Below, piece after piece: positions 27,600-36,883 of a stretch of 64,000 bases of DNA. This stretch comes from Planctomycetota bacterium (GTDB lineage: Bacteria > Planctomycetota > Phycisphaerae > Phycisphaerales > SM1A02). How positions within the stretch are numbered: position 1 is the stretch's first letter; each line of letters starts with the position of its first letter. Under the pieces are notes generated by a model. That model saw nothing but the letters and a program-made list of their open reading frames with translations. It ran no database searches and was not told the origin of the DNA. A program made the translations under genes and the position numbers. The stretch spans positions 1 through 64,000 of the forward strand of contig JACZRS010000004.1 of the NCBI GenBank assembly GCA_022574595.1, written 5' to 3'.

Positions 27600-27921
27600 T
27601 TAATTATTATTATCACTAGCATCTAAGATATTGGTGATTGCCTCAGTCTCTTCATTGTTCTGTTCAAACCAGAATGAACCACCACCTTGCGAAACGTCAG
27701 GCTTGTGAGTGTCGAAGGCAGAGCCTATTAGACAATATGCCAAGTGTGCAATCCTGTATTCGTTTGTAAAATCCTCACATCCGGCGAAACTAAGCCGTTC
27801 GTAATAAGCATCGCCAAACCCAGAGTCATTGTGCAATCGACTAAGATCATTTCACGACTCTGCGTATGGAGTACGCGCGAATTGTGTAGCACACTATTCA
27901 ATACAATTCGCATCACAGCGG
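27600..27921 (-). pseudogene. Decayed 3' fragment of a FemAB/CelD-like acyltransferase
   Basis: The 27600-27836 frame encodes SGFGDAYYERLSFAGCEDF, which matches the C-terminal motif of the two intact relatives: LGFGDASYKRLHATQ in 29121-30452 and FGFGNAQYKRSYCDD in 32420-33637. Upstream of this motif the frame is closed by a TGA six codons before the TTG at 27836. The expected preceding helix seems to continue in another frame (VLNSVLHNSRVL, 27728-27931 frame). The rest of the gene is gone. This looks like the remnant of a third copy of the acyltransferase, between two sulfotransferase genes. The match is short, so confidence is moderate. Confidence 0.5.
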
Positions 27922-28968
27922 CTATTTCCAAGCTGTGTCATCATAGAATTCGTAATAGACCGGCTCGACTTCATTACGAAGTTGTGAAATTTCACGTTTC
28001 GTCAACTTCCCTACCCAATCCGTAGTAAGTGCTCGACTATCCCTCTCAAGCCAGTGTGTTGCACCAGCAGGACGCTGTTTACCACTGGATCTGGTGAGTG
28101 AATCGATCACTCTCTCCGTCTTAACTCCTATAGGCATTCCCAACTTGGCAAACAGTTTCTTAAACTCAGGGAGTGGGTTTGTCGCAAAATCTTCATGCCG
28201 AATAAAGATCCAGCCAGGGTGATTCTTGCGGTATTCAGAGACCACATGATTTAGGATGCTCCATAAAAGTCCAACTTCTGTCATCAAGTCCGCCTTAGAC
28301 CTCAAAGCTAGCTCCATGCGATCTCGAAAGGGCTCAAGCATGTCCCGCATCAATAGTTCCTGATCAAGCAACTCTCGAAAATTAAAACGCCATCCACGCT
28401 TCTTAAGGCTGTATGCAAAACCAGCGGGATGCCGGATCATAACCACAATTTGCATTCCAAAGTGTCTCTCCAGCCACTCGCTAGACATAAGTGCAACCGG
28501 ATCCTTCACAACCGCGCGCAGCTGCCTTTTGCGATTGAGAATGAGTAGGAAACACTGTCGCGCAAGGCTTTTAACGTCCCGAAACGACTTTGTTTGACGA
28601 ATCACACGAAGTTCTGCTTGAAGCACATAGTGAAAGCGGAGTGCACTCTCGATGTATTCAAAATACTCTTCCCCATTTTCCTCGCACAAGTATTTAAACC
28701 AATTTTCGCACCAAGCACCTCGTACGCCGGGTCTACTCCAGTGGCAATTAAACGGCTCATGGATGTAGGCCATGCCCTTTGCCGAAGCCAGTATGCGCCC
28801 AACCCATGTCGTCCCCGATCGATGAGCGCCTGTCACTAGTATGGGTGATGATGACTCTCGACTCTTCACCGCCCGTGGTGTTGACTCGGTTGAGATATCA
28901 ACTTCTTCCACACTTAGAGTAGGTATAGTATTTCTATCCTGATTCTTATTGAACGATTCATTCTTCAT
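27922..28968 (-). CDS. PAPS-dependent sulfotransferase
   Basis: A protein of about 348 residues if started at the ATG at 28966-28968 (MKNESFNKNQ). The PAPS-binding loop is PILVTGAHRSGTTWVGRIL, followed by AYIHEPFN, which is the form seen in carbohydrate sulfotransferases. The 3'-phosphate motif is at IVVMIRHPAGFAYSL near residue 175 of the longer frame. The open frame continues 27 codons upstream to 29049, but that part is a piece of another sulfotransferase (see next entry), so I prefer the internal ATG, which has GGGAAG about 10 nt upstream. Role as for the other sulfotransferases: sulfation of the polysaccharide. Confidence 0.8.
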   Translation of the reverse strand: MKNESFNKNQDRNTIPTLSVEEVDISTESTPRAVKSRESSSPILVTGAHRSGTTWVGRILASAKGMAYIHEPFNCHWSRPGVRGAWCENWFKYLCEENGEEYFEYIESALRFHYVLQAELRVIRQTKSFRDVKSLARQCFLLILNRKRQLRAVVKDPVALMSSEWLERHFGMQIVVMIRHPAGFAYSLKKRGWRFNFRELLDQELLMRDMLEPFRDRMELALRSKADLMTEVGLLWSILNHVVSEYRKNHPGWIFIRHEDFATNPLPEFKKLFAKLGMPIGVKTERVIDSLTRSSGKQRPAGATHWLERDSRALTTDWVGKLTKREISQLRNEVEPVYYEFYDDTAWK

Positions 28969-28992
28969 ATAAGATGCACTTCCCGACGCCCG

Positions 28993-29085
28993 CCATGGTA
29001 CCCCCAAAGTATATTGCGACTCCATGCGCTCGATGGGATTTCGCATCAAGTAAATAATCTTTGCCTCTGGAGCATGGGAGCAATA
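28993..29085 (-). pseudogene. In-frame fossil of a second sulfotransferase upstream of the intact one
   Basis: In the same frame as the sulfotransferase at 27922-28968, the codons between the TGA at 29086-29088 and about 28993 read HAPEAKIIYLMRNPIERME followed by SQYTLG. This is the canonical 3'-phosphate-binding segment of sulfotransferases (PxAKxIxLxRxPxxRxxSxY). Such a motif belongs in the middle of the enzyme, not before its PAPS loop, so this is a truncated piece of another copy left by recombination or deletion. It is probably not translated, or would form a short N-terminal extension if the TTG/ATG at 29044-29049 were used. Confidence 0.65.
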
Positions 29086-29120
29086 TCATTCATACATCAA
29101 TCACGTATAAGAAACTTATG

Positions 29121-30452
29121 CTATTGTGTACTAAGAGAACGCATGCTTCTTCTCAGGAGATGTTGTCGCCAAATGCGCTTTGTAATTCTCTTTAAGCCGA
29201 GTTTTCTTAAGGTATGTTTGGCAATCCGCAATGTAATTGAAGTGCAAGAAATGAATGTCCACTCTAAAGAAGATAGGAAACCTTTCCCATACACTTGTAT
29301 TGACAAGTCCTCTTCGATCTGAGTAGCATGAAGACGTTTATATGAAGCATCACCAAAGCCAAGATCTACTACATTCACCCCCTCTTCAGTTAATGAAGTG
29401 AGAACACGATTCATAAGAACAGTTCCAGGTGAAAACTTCTGATACTTTGGCAAGAATCCTGTAGCGAATAAAGTAAACCTATCATTCACCACAGCACCGA
29501 GGACATACGATATAAGTATGTTGTTTGACTTAAGTAAATAGCCTCTAAAACTACCAATCGAAGCAAGGGCTTGAGTAATTGTTTGCCAATGTTGGTCATT
29601 GGTAACACCTGTACCTAAAGCAGACTGGTAGGTTTGTGATACTATGGAAGCGGCATCTTCAATAAAAGGTTGCAAATCGCAAATTGAGCTGAGCATTTGC
29701 ATTTCTAATGATCCACCAAAGTATGTGGTAAGCTTTCTATCCTTCCTGCGAAAAGTGGACATTGTTTTGCTTGAATTAGTGCAATTTTCAAGTCCAGTTT
29801 CTGCATCTCGCAACTCGCGATACAAGTGGAATTCGGGTTTTAGTATAGATTTGAATCTATCCTGAAGATAATGAACAATTTTCATTGCCGCTTTGTCATT
29901 AAGTGGTATGTGCTGCAGATTTAATATATCAATTCCACCCGATTTTAATTGACAATCAAAATAATCAATAGCAGCATCAATCGAACTTGCTTTATCATTG
30001 GTTATTATTCCATCGAAAAAGATTGTCCAACAGCGCATCGAGAGAATCTCAAGTCCAATTGCCTTCAAGCAAAATACCGGACAAACAGTCTGCCTTCCTA
30101 TTAACAATGCAATAGGCTCTGCATCATCATAAACCACTATGACATGTGGTTTAGTTTTCTCATCAAATGTGTGGCACAGTTGTTGGAAAAATATATAATT
30201 TGAAAAAGGTGCATTTCTACCAAATTTATCTTCAAGGTATTGCCAGTCGCCCCGAATCTTTTCAATGTCCTCCAGAGATTTTGCTACTACTATCCTGTGC
30301 TTGCACAAAGACCCTGATTGCTGCAACTGAACAGCAGGATCAGCGATAGATTCTTTTTCAGATACTTCCGTCTTCAATTTATTTTGATCTTGTAAGTGGA
30401 GGCCATGATCCAACTGAAAATCGGAGCCTATTCCAGATATATCCGGGAACAT
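29121..30452 (-). CDS. FemAB/CelD-like GNAT acyltransferase
   Basis: A protein of about 443 residues, of the double-GNAT type annotated as 'cellulose biosynthesis protein CelD' or BcsL-like. Visible family marks are the N-terminal IRGDWQYLEDKFGRNAPFSNY, KTMSTFRRKDRKLTTYFGG and the C-terminal VDLGFGDASYKRL. The ATG at 30450-30452 is taken; a TTG two codons earlier is possible. Either start overlaps the preceding sulfotransferase by about 75 bp, an unusually long overlap. It probably attaches an acyl or amino-acyl group to a sugar; the substrate is unknown. It resembles the gene at 32420-33637. Confidence 0.72.
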   Translation of the reverse strand: MFPDISGIGSDFQLDHGLHLQDQNKLKTEVSEKESIADPAVQLQQSGSLCKHRIVVAKSLEDIEKIRGDWQYLEDKFGRNAPFSNYIFFQQLCHTFDEKTKPHVIVVYDDAEPIALLIGRQTVCPVFCLKAIGLEILSMRCWTIFFDGIITNDKASSIDAAIDYFDCQLKSGGIDILNLQHIPLNDKAAMKIVHYLQDRFKSILKPEFHLYRELRDAETGLENCTNSSKTMSTFRRKDRKLTTYFGGSLEMQMLSSICDLQPFIEDAASIVSQTYQSALGTGVTNDQHWQTITQALASIGSFRGYLLKSNNILISYVLGAVVNDRFTLFATGFLPKYQKFSPGTVLMNRVLTSLTEEGVNVVDLGFGDASYKRLHATQIEEDLSIQVYGKGFLSSLEWTFISCTSITLRIAKHTLRKLGLKRITKRIWRQHLLRRSMRSLSTQ

Positions 30453-31509
30453 TTGCAATTCGATCTCTGTTTGCTAATGCCGCGCGTGTGACGGTAAGAG
30501 GAAGTCCTAAGCAATGAAATCCGAGTGCGGCAAACGGAGTTCGCACAGGATCAATGTCATAACCTGATTGCTTCATCAACTTTCCACAGACGGTTTGAAT
30601 TTCACCTATTTCAGTCGCACTGAGCTTTTTGCGCCAACGTTGAACGGAGTTTTGTGAAATGCCACCATGCCGATTGAACGCGGAAAATGAACTGTTGAAA
30701 ATAGGCACATCAAGCATTGTCGGAGAAAAGTCCAGCGACAACCAATTTAGGAGATCGGTAACTGATTTCTTCGGCGATTCCACAATATCCTCATATCGCT
30801 GCAAATAAACTCGACTCTTGTCAAATCGTTGCTGCGCGCGCCAAGCCGCTCTGATAACGCCACGCCACAGGAGGCAATGGATCAGAATGTTGTATGACTT
30901 GTTGACGCGCCGGCGGTCTCGTTTTATCGCTGGGAGATGCTCAGGATCGCGCTCAAAGTCGAATCCACTATTATGGACTCTGATTGCCTGAGTACTTGCT
31001 ATCTCACGATACGATGCAATGATGGCGCGCGGATCGCGAACCATACATATGACTTTTGCCTTGGGATATCGCTCGAGTATCTCTGTAATCCGGAACACGT
31101 GTCGCGGTGTCTTCTCACCCCAGCGCGCTTTTCTTGCCTTAAATGCTTTCAGTCGACAATACCCTTCGAAGTATGCGTCTGCACCTTCACCTACGCTGTG
31201 AGCAGCTTGTCGGAGTTCTTCCCGCTGGATTCGACCTTTTTCGGGATCACCGGAATGGCCATATGGTCGATGTGATAGAGCCAAGAAATAGTCCTCGCAA
31301 CGCTGCAAATCGTTGGCGCTTAAAGCCTGCTGTTCACGGCCTTTCATCTCTATTCGCAGGTGATCGAAGTAGTGTGTTTCACCTGAGGTCTGAATATCCG
31401 GGTGACCGTTCAGAATTGCCTGCATTAAAGAAGTGCCAGATCGAGAGGCACCTACTATGAAAATGGGCGAGTCAGATACGACTGTCATTTGATTTTTCAG
31501 CTTAGTCAT
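30379..31509 (-). CDS. PAPS-dependent sulfotransferase
   Basis: A 376-residue enzyme with the 5'-PSB loop PIFIVGASRSGTSLMQAIL at residues 15-33 and the substrate His/Glu region SGETHYFDHL right after it. The 3'-PB region is AKVICMVRDPRAIIASYREI, followed by KSYNILIHCLLWRGV. It is longer than its neighbour at 26687-27547 and differs in sequence, so the three sulfotransferases are not recent copies and may sulfate different positions. The ATG at 31507-31509 is well supported by the motif spacing. Confidence 0.85.
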   Translation of the reverse strand: MTKLKNQMTVVSDSPIFIVGASRSGTSLMQAILNGHPDIQTSGETHYFDHLRIEMKGREQQALSANDLQRCEDYFLALSHRPYGHSGDPEKGRIQREELRQAAHSVGEGADAYFEGYCRLKAFKARKARWGEKTPRHVFRITEILERYPKAKVICMVRDPRAIIASYREIASTQAIRVHNSGFDFERDPEHLPAIKRDRRRVNKSYNILIHCLLWRGVIRAAWRAQQRFDKSRVYLQRYEDIVESPKKSVTDLLNWLSLDFSPTMLDVPIFNSSFSAFNRHGGISQNSVQRWRKKLSATEIGEIQTVCGKLMKQSGYDIDPVRTPFAALGFHCLGLPLTVTRAALANRDRIANVPGYIWNRLRFSVGSWPPLTRSK

Positions 31510-31606
31510 AGGTTTTATTAGTTATTGAAAGGGCTGGATGCGTTACCGCTCGGTTCCACAACTCTCGATTAAGCATGTTGATTCTGTTTCGACATGTGAT
31601 TAGCCA

Positions 31607-32284
31607 TCATATAGTTCGCACCATCACAATGCCCCGCCGCCCCTCATTGGCAGCGACAAACCCCCATCGCTTGAAGAATGCGCGTCCACGCTTATTGTGC
31701 CTTTCCACTATTAACGCAATAGCATCTCTTTGGTTTTCTTTTGCTCGCCCAATAGCAAACGACATGATCTTGTCAGCGTGGCCTGAACCCCGACACTCGG
31801 GTGATACTGCTATCAACTCGATCCACAAGCGGCGTTGATATTTTGGCAATGGGTATTTTGAGCCAGTCTCTTTTCTAATATATGGGCGAAGGTATTTGCT
31901 AATCGTCATTAACGAAAGGCAAGGCCGGGCAAGAACCATACGAAAGTACGCAAGCCTGTTGCCCACTCGTTCGCTTCGTTCAAGTTTCCACGTCTCCTCA
32001 TCAGTGACGAGTAGACAGAAACCCGTGATGCGTCCATTGTCTTCGACCGCCCAGCATTCTGCGCCATCGGATTTGAGCGCGGTTCTCCACCATGTTCTTT
32101 GATAACTCTCTGGACCTTGCCACCGTGGTAACCATGTAAGATTCTGTTGACATACGTGGCAAAGGGCCAATATATCCGACTCATCGTAGGTGCAATGGCG
32201 CATACTAAAGGGCTGGTTAGATTGAGTATCTGAATGTCCATGATCATGCTGCAAAGATTTTTGGATATTTATCAAACTGTTCAT
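31607..32284 (-). CDS. GNAT-family N-acetyltransferase
   Basis: A 225-residue acetyltransferase. The domain runs from about residue 25 to the end, with GRITGFCLLVTDEE as the central strands, LWIELIAVSPECRGSGHADKIM as the acetyl-CoA pyrophosphate loop (R-G-x-G) and GRAFFKRWGFVAANEGRRG as the closing strand. The N-terminal His/Gln-rich stretch (HDHGHSDTQSNQ) is not conserved. It probably acylates a sugar intermediate, judging from the operon. Confidence 0.75.
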   Translation of the reverse strand: MNSLINIQKSLQHDHGHSDTQSNQPFSMRHCTYDESDILALCHVCQQNLTWLPRWQGPESYQRTWWRTALKSDGAECWAVEDNGRITGFCLLVTDEETWKLERSERVGNRLAYFRMVLARPCLSLMTISKYLRPYIRKETGSKYPLPKYQRRLWIELIAVSPECRGSGHADKIMSFAIGRAKENQRDAIALIVERHNKRGRAFFKRWGFVAANEGRRGIVMVRTI

Positions 32285-32419
32285 TCATGACATGCTGCAT
32301 AGACCGCGCTTCAGATCAGAATCGTGATATCCACAGCAGACGACAAAAGTCGTTTCAATAGCCAAGAGCACTATGTTCTCGATTTTCATAATTTTTAGCT
32401 CGGTGATTAAAAACATCCA

Positions 32420-33637
32420 TTATTCTTTACGCTTCAACAGACGCTTACGCCATGCTTTTCGGACCTTCTGCAATGACTTTGTTGATAAAACAACGCGCCT
32501 TGTTCCCTCGTATGCCAGAGTGGATGCAGTCTTGGCCACATTCATGCACACTGCAATCAGGCCCGGACCATAGACTCTTACTGATGCCTCATGGCGGATA
32601 TCATCACAGTAACTGCGTTTATATTGCGCATTCCCAAAGCCGAAATCTATGTGGTTAATTCTTTCATCTTGACACAAGTTCTCGAGGAGTCGCGCAAGCA
32701 AAAATGTTCCGACATGGTATTTTGCTAATTCAGGAGCATATCCAGTGGTCCATGTATGAAATCTGTCTAAATACGCTATCCCATTCCAAAATGCAACAGG
32801 TTTTCTATCCACATACAATATGAAAGCTCGCATCCATCCCTTGTTCAGCGCGAGCGATACAAGTGCACGCATTTCATTATCACACTTGAATCCCCCAGCA
32901 AGCGCGTACTGATACGTCTTTGCCGCTATGACCTCAGTATCTCTCATTATTTGCTCTAGATCTGAGGGTTGGTTGAGAATCTTGATCGACCATCGCTTGT
33001 CAAATTCACTCAAGAATAACGATGTATATCTCCTAAGATTTCGTCGTGTGTTCTTGGATCTTGAATTACAATAGTCTTGATATGAAATACCGAGGTAACC
33101 TGTCCAATGCTCCACCGGAACAATGCAGTGATCTTTACTTCGAAATTGGGGAATTCGAGTAGCCTGTCTGTATATATTCGACCGTATGTCAAGATGATCC
33201 AACTGGACCACATGCACTACACGCCGGCGTAGTAGACTTAATATTTCTTCAAAGACAGCCTGGCAATGATCATCATCTAAATTCCCAAGAAATCCACCTT
33301 GAATTATCCGCAATTTGCACAGCATTGGGATCTTACGGGACAGCCTGTTAACGAAATCATTGGAACCAATTGTCTCTATTCTACCGACAACAAGTACACT
33401 AGGCTGAGAGGAATCGCCAAGTACCATTACATGCGGCCGAACAATTGTCTTTCGCACCTCATTAACCGAAAGGAATAAATCAATATCAGCGTTCGGATGC
33501 GCATGCATTTTCTGCCACACATTACGAATCGCCTCCACCTCACATACAGTCCTCGCGGTTCGGATCTGCAAGTTGGCAGGCAAGAGACCAGAGTCTCGAT
33601 CGGCTGTCGAGGTAATGTCTTGTACGATATCCATCAT
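32420..33637 (-). CDS. FemAB/CelD-like GNAT acyltransferase
   Basis: A 405-residue relative of 29121-30452. It shares the N-terminal 'IRNVWQKMHAHPNADIDLF' layout, the middle SKNTRRNLRRYTSLFLSEF and the C-terminal HIDFGFGNAQYKRSYCDD motif. The two proteins are clear homologues but not near-identical. The C-terminus is basic (KAWRKRLLKRKE), perhaps for membrane contact. Role inferred: acylation of lipid-linked sugar. There are two in-frame ATG codons at the start (33637 and 33634). Confidence 0.72.
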   Translation of the reverse strand: MMDIVQDITSTADRDSGLLPANLQIRTARTVCEVEAIRNVWQKMHAHPNADIDLFLSVNEVRKTIVRPHVMVLGDSSQPSVLVVGRIETIGSNDFVNRLSRKIPMLCKLRIIQGGFLGNLDDDHCQAVFEEILSLLRRRVVHVVQLDHLDIRSNIYRQATRIPQFRSKDHCIVPVEHWTGYLGISYQDYCNSRSKNTRRNLRRYTSLFLSEFDKRWSIKILNQPSDLEQIMRDTEVIAAKTYQYALAGGFKCDNEMRALVSLALNKGWMRAFILYVDRKPVAFWNGIAYLDRFHTWTTGYAPELAKYHVGTFLLARLLENLCQDERINHIDFGFGNAQYKRSYCDDIRHEASVRVYGPGLIAVCMNVAKTASTLAYEGTRRVVLSTKSLQKVRKAWRKRLLKRKE

Positions 33638-33808
33638 TTATTTAAAGGTCTAGGCAATCGATCTGAGCGAGTTGAGTCAACAGACATCAACACTACAGCC
33701 CACAGGGGTCACGGGGTTGAGCCCAGCTTGCATTCGGGAAAATAAATAGGTTGTCAATTCGCCCAAATAGTTCGCTGGAGATCAACCCCGGCGCTTTAAG
33801 GGATCTGC

Positions 33809-36800
33809 TTACTCGTGTTCGAATGCTCCAACATCACAAGGGGGGCTCTTGCCAGTCGAACGCTGCAAACCTAAGGCGTCTGAGACGGCGATTGGTACAT
33901 TCAATCGATCTAGGAGCGGCGAGTTGGGCCCAGGTCGATAATCATTCTCTGCGGCGTTCACATAACCGGGATCGCCTACTGTCGCATCTACACCACCATA
34001 AAATGCCTGATATGTACTAGTCATGATGTAGTTATTGTTAGAGAAGGCGTACTCGTAATCATTACTTGGCGGCAATAAAAACAGATCCCACGAGCATCCT
34101 CTGACTGATACGTTTGTCATTAAAGGTGATTGCAAAAAGAATTTAATATTTTCGTGTGTGACATTCCAAAGCAGAAAGTGATTTGTGTTTAGATTTAACC
34201 AATGACTGTTAGGAGGCTCGTCAGCAGTATTCCCTATTCGGTCAATGTGGACATTTACAAATGCCACATCATTGCGCGTAATGGCATCGTTGCCGGCATC
34301 ATATATGCCTTGAATTTGACCATGAGCCTTATAATCCATCACATTGTAGAAGATAAAATTTTCAATTTCGGTGATGTTTGGGTGATACCACTGTAGGAAG
34401 TCCGAATGTTCTGAAGGGGGACCAAATCCGTGGTGTGTTGCAACTATGTTGACTACCATACCTGCTGGATCACGCAAAAGATCCCTGCCGATATTGTTCA
34501 TCACCAGGTTTCGCATCAGATACATTCTTACCATAGGCATGTTGAAGTCTTGAATTTCAGATTCTGTGATGAAAGTTCCTGATGTCCAACCGGCCCAGCC
34601 GGTGTGCCACCTTGTATAATCCGTTACTCCAGAACCCTGTAAAATAAGACTATCCCCCCAGGCAGCTCCACTTCCGCCTATGCCAGCCGAAATGAGCGAA
34701 AGATCCTTCAAATGAATCAAGCCGTTATTGAAGCCGTGACCACCAGACGTTATGCGTACTTGATCAACCGTTGTTCCAGGCGCACCTGCAATCGTTAGCC
34801 AGCGATTATCTATATTTACACTATTAACATTAGAACTAGGCAGGGCATGATCGCCTGCGGTTAAGTAAATCGTTCCACCGCCCGCATTCCCGCCTTGAGC
34901 TGCCTCAATTGATTGTGCAGCAGCCACAATACTCTCACCAGGGTTTACATAGCGAACTTCATTAGGGAGTACACCTGTCGCGTTGGCATACAATTGACAA
35001 CCGAAGGTCTCAGAGCCGTTCGTTAACTCGTAGTTGTAACTGAGCAAGCGTGGCTCACCCGCATCTTTAGGATACGCAATAACGCGCACTTCAACAGGAC
35101 CATCTTTAAAGTCTGCTGCCTGCAATACAGCCCAGTATTCCCATACATTGGTGCGTGGGTTGAGCGTCATTTCTGTAACTGGCGTCCATGATCCGCCTTC
35201 AGCTGAAAACTCTACGCGATCAATGCCATTAATGTGAAAAGCAACCACGCCAAAGTTAAAATCACCATCAAAGGTTTGGTAAGGCACAACGTCAAAATGT
35301 GCAATTACCTTTGCATCATAACCCGCATCACTTGGGCTACCAATTGCACCAGGTTCAGATGTTGGGCTAGAAAAACCATCTCCTGGGGGAATTACAGGCG
35401 CGCCATCAGGAATTTCACCGCTATCGCCATTGTCGCCGCCATCGCCGTCATCGCCGTCATCGCCGCCATCAGGAAAGTCATCATCTGGAGGATCATCAGC
35501 ATCACCATCAACTTCATCTCCGGGTTCCCAACCACCATCATCACCGCCGTCGGGTTCATCACCACCACCGTCGGGTTCATCACCACCATCTGGTTGATCA
35601 CCACCACCATCTGACTGACCGTCTTCGGGTGGTGTTCCAGCGCCGCCATCACCATCGTCTGACTGGTCGTCTTCTGTTGGTGTTCCACCACCGCCAGCAC
35701 CGCCGCCGCCACCGCCGCCGCTGCCGCCGCTGCCCAATTTGCTTCGTCTACTTCTACCCCCACCACCGCCACCAGCACCACCACTAGGGGCAGAATAAGG
35801 ATCATGCTGCAATACAACTTTTTTGTTTAAATCTAAGATTTCTTCATCTAGCTCTTCTTCTTCAGTCAAATCATTAAGCGCTAATTCCTCTTCAGTTATC
35901 TGCAAATCTTCATCGGATGAAGCATCATCTTCAGCCAGCCTAGTGTATTGGAATTCAAAATCGTCAGATTCCAAATCGTCGCCAAACAGAATTCTCCAAT
36001 CCTGGTTAGTCCTAAAAACAATTGGGCGACCATCGCGCAATCTAAACGCTTCGGGCATACCGCGATATACGGTATACTGCTCTACTTCTCTACTACCAAG
36101 AAGAATGAATGAGCGATAAGAGACAAAGGCTGAAAGATCATCTATAACATTCTGATAGCGTTGGTTGGTCGTTTGTAATTCTTCAGGGAGTACACGACGC
36201 AAATCTATGGGCAAGCCCATAACACTTATTGCTGAATTGCGATGGCTGGCATGTGCTGTTTCGATAACTTGATCTAACAGATCAGACATCGCTTCTTCAT
36301 AAAGAAGTGAAGCATCCTCACCCGCCAATTCAATGCCACGCTCTTGCTCCTCAATTGGTAATATTGAAAAGAATAGTCTGTTACGACCAGGATCAAGAGT
36401 TACAAGCCTTCCAGGATTCTCCTGTATAGCTGTTTCTAGGGTCTCAGCAATATCCTGCACTATTATCGCCCACTGTTCCTGCGTAGCGCTAAACAGTTTC
36501 CCTACTGAAGGAAGATCTACACTGACAATGACTGGATCCTTAGCAGTTCGAACTTCAGTGGCCATAGCAGCGGATGAACTCGATATTGATTCAGTGAGAT
36601 CCTGCATCATTATCGCCCATTGCTCAGATGTAGCTCTAAACAGTTTCCCTATCGCTGGAAGATCTACACTGACCAGGAATGGATCCTTAGCAGTTCGATC
36701 TTCAGCCGCCATAGCAGCTGTTGGCCGCGCTAACGAAGCTGTGATAATAGCCGTCGTTGCTATTAATAGCCCCGAAATCCTCCCGATCGGGATTCCCGAA

Positions 36801-36883
36801 CAAACCATCGTTAGTCGCAGTCTCATAATGCGAGCGATAAACGAATTCCAAAGGCAAACAAACTTACGGGTATAGCTAACCAT
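33809..36883 (-). CDS. Large secreted protein: duplicated N-terminal module, Gly/Asp-rich linker, parallel beta-helix-like domain
   Basis: A 1,024-residue protein. The start ATG at 36881-36883 has a clear ribosome-binding site (GAAGGAG, 8 nt upstream). A long signal region ends near PTAAMAAE, residue 60. Then come two copies of a ~49-residue module (AKDPFLVSVDLPAIGKLF and AKDPVIVSVDLPSVGKLF), a domain up to about residue 350, and a Gly/Asp/Pro linker (about 370-510) that is strongly acidic. The C-terminal half (about 640-1020) has the strand pattern and Asn ladders of right-handed beta-helix/pectate-lyase-like proteins (GGGTIYLTAGDHALP). It is the first structural gene after the NusG-like regulator, so it may be a secreted polysaccharide-modifying or matrix protein. 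No catalytic residue can be named. Confidence 0.7.
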   Translation of the reverse strand: MVSYTRKFVCLWNSFIARIMRLRLTMVCSGIPIGRISGLLIATTAIITASLARPTAAMAAEDRTAKDPFLVSVDLPAIGKLFRATSEQWAIMMQDLTESISSSSAAMATEVRTAKDPVIVSVDLPSVGKLFSATQEQWAIIVQDIAETLETAIQENPGRLVTLDPGRNRLFFSILPIEEQERGIELAGEDASLLYEEAMSDLLDQVIETAHASHRNSAISVMGLPIDLRRVLPEELQTTNQRYQNVIDDLSAFVSYRSFILLGSREVEQYTVYRGMPEAFRLRDGRPIVFRTNQDWRILFGDDLESDDFEFQYTRLAEDDASSDEDLQITEEELALNDLTEEEELDEEILDLNKKVVLQHDPYSAPSGGAGGGGGGRSRRSKLGSGGSGGGGGGGAGGGGTPTEDDQSDDGDGGAGTPPEDGQSDGGGDQPDGGDEPDGGGDEPDGGDDGGWEPGDEVDGDADDPPDDDFPDGGDDGDDGDGGDNGDSGEIPDGAPVIPPGDGFSSPTSEPGAIGSPSDAGYDAKVIAHFDVVPYQTFDGDFNFGVVAFHINGIDRVEFSAEGGSWTPVTEMTLNPRTNVWEYWAVLQAADFKDGPVEVRVIAYPKDAGEPRLLSYNYELTNGSETFGCQLYANATGVLPNEVRYVNPGESIVAAAQSIEAAQGGNAGGGTIYLTAGDHALPSSNVNSVNIDNRWLTIAGAPGTTVDQVRITSGGHGFNNGLIHLKDLSLISAGIGGSGAAWGDSLILQGSGVTDYTRWHTGWAGWTSGTFITESEIQDFNMPMVRMYLMRNLVMNNIGRDLLRDPAGMVVNIVATHHGFGPPSEHSDFLQWYHPNITEIENFIFYNVMDYKAHGQIQGIYDAGNDAITRNDVAFVNVHIDRIGNTADEPPNSHWLNLNTNHFLLWNVTHENIKFFLQSPLMTNVSVRGCSWDLFLLPPSNDYEYAFSNNNYIMTSTYQAFYGGVDATVGDPGYVNAAENDYRPGPNSPLLDRLNVPIAVSDALGLQRSTGKSPPCDVGAFEHE

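Noticed and set aside
35392-35817. Long minus-strand frame rich in Met, Val and Ala inside the beta-helix gene
   Set aside because: It is the shifted frame of the Gly/Asp-coding low-complexity linker; composition is explained by that repeat.
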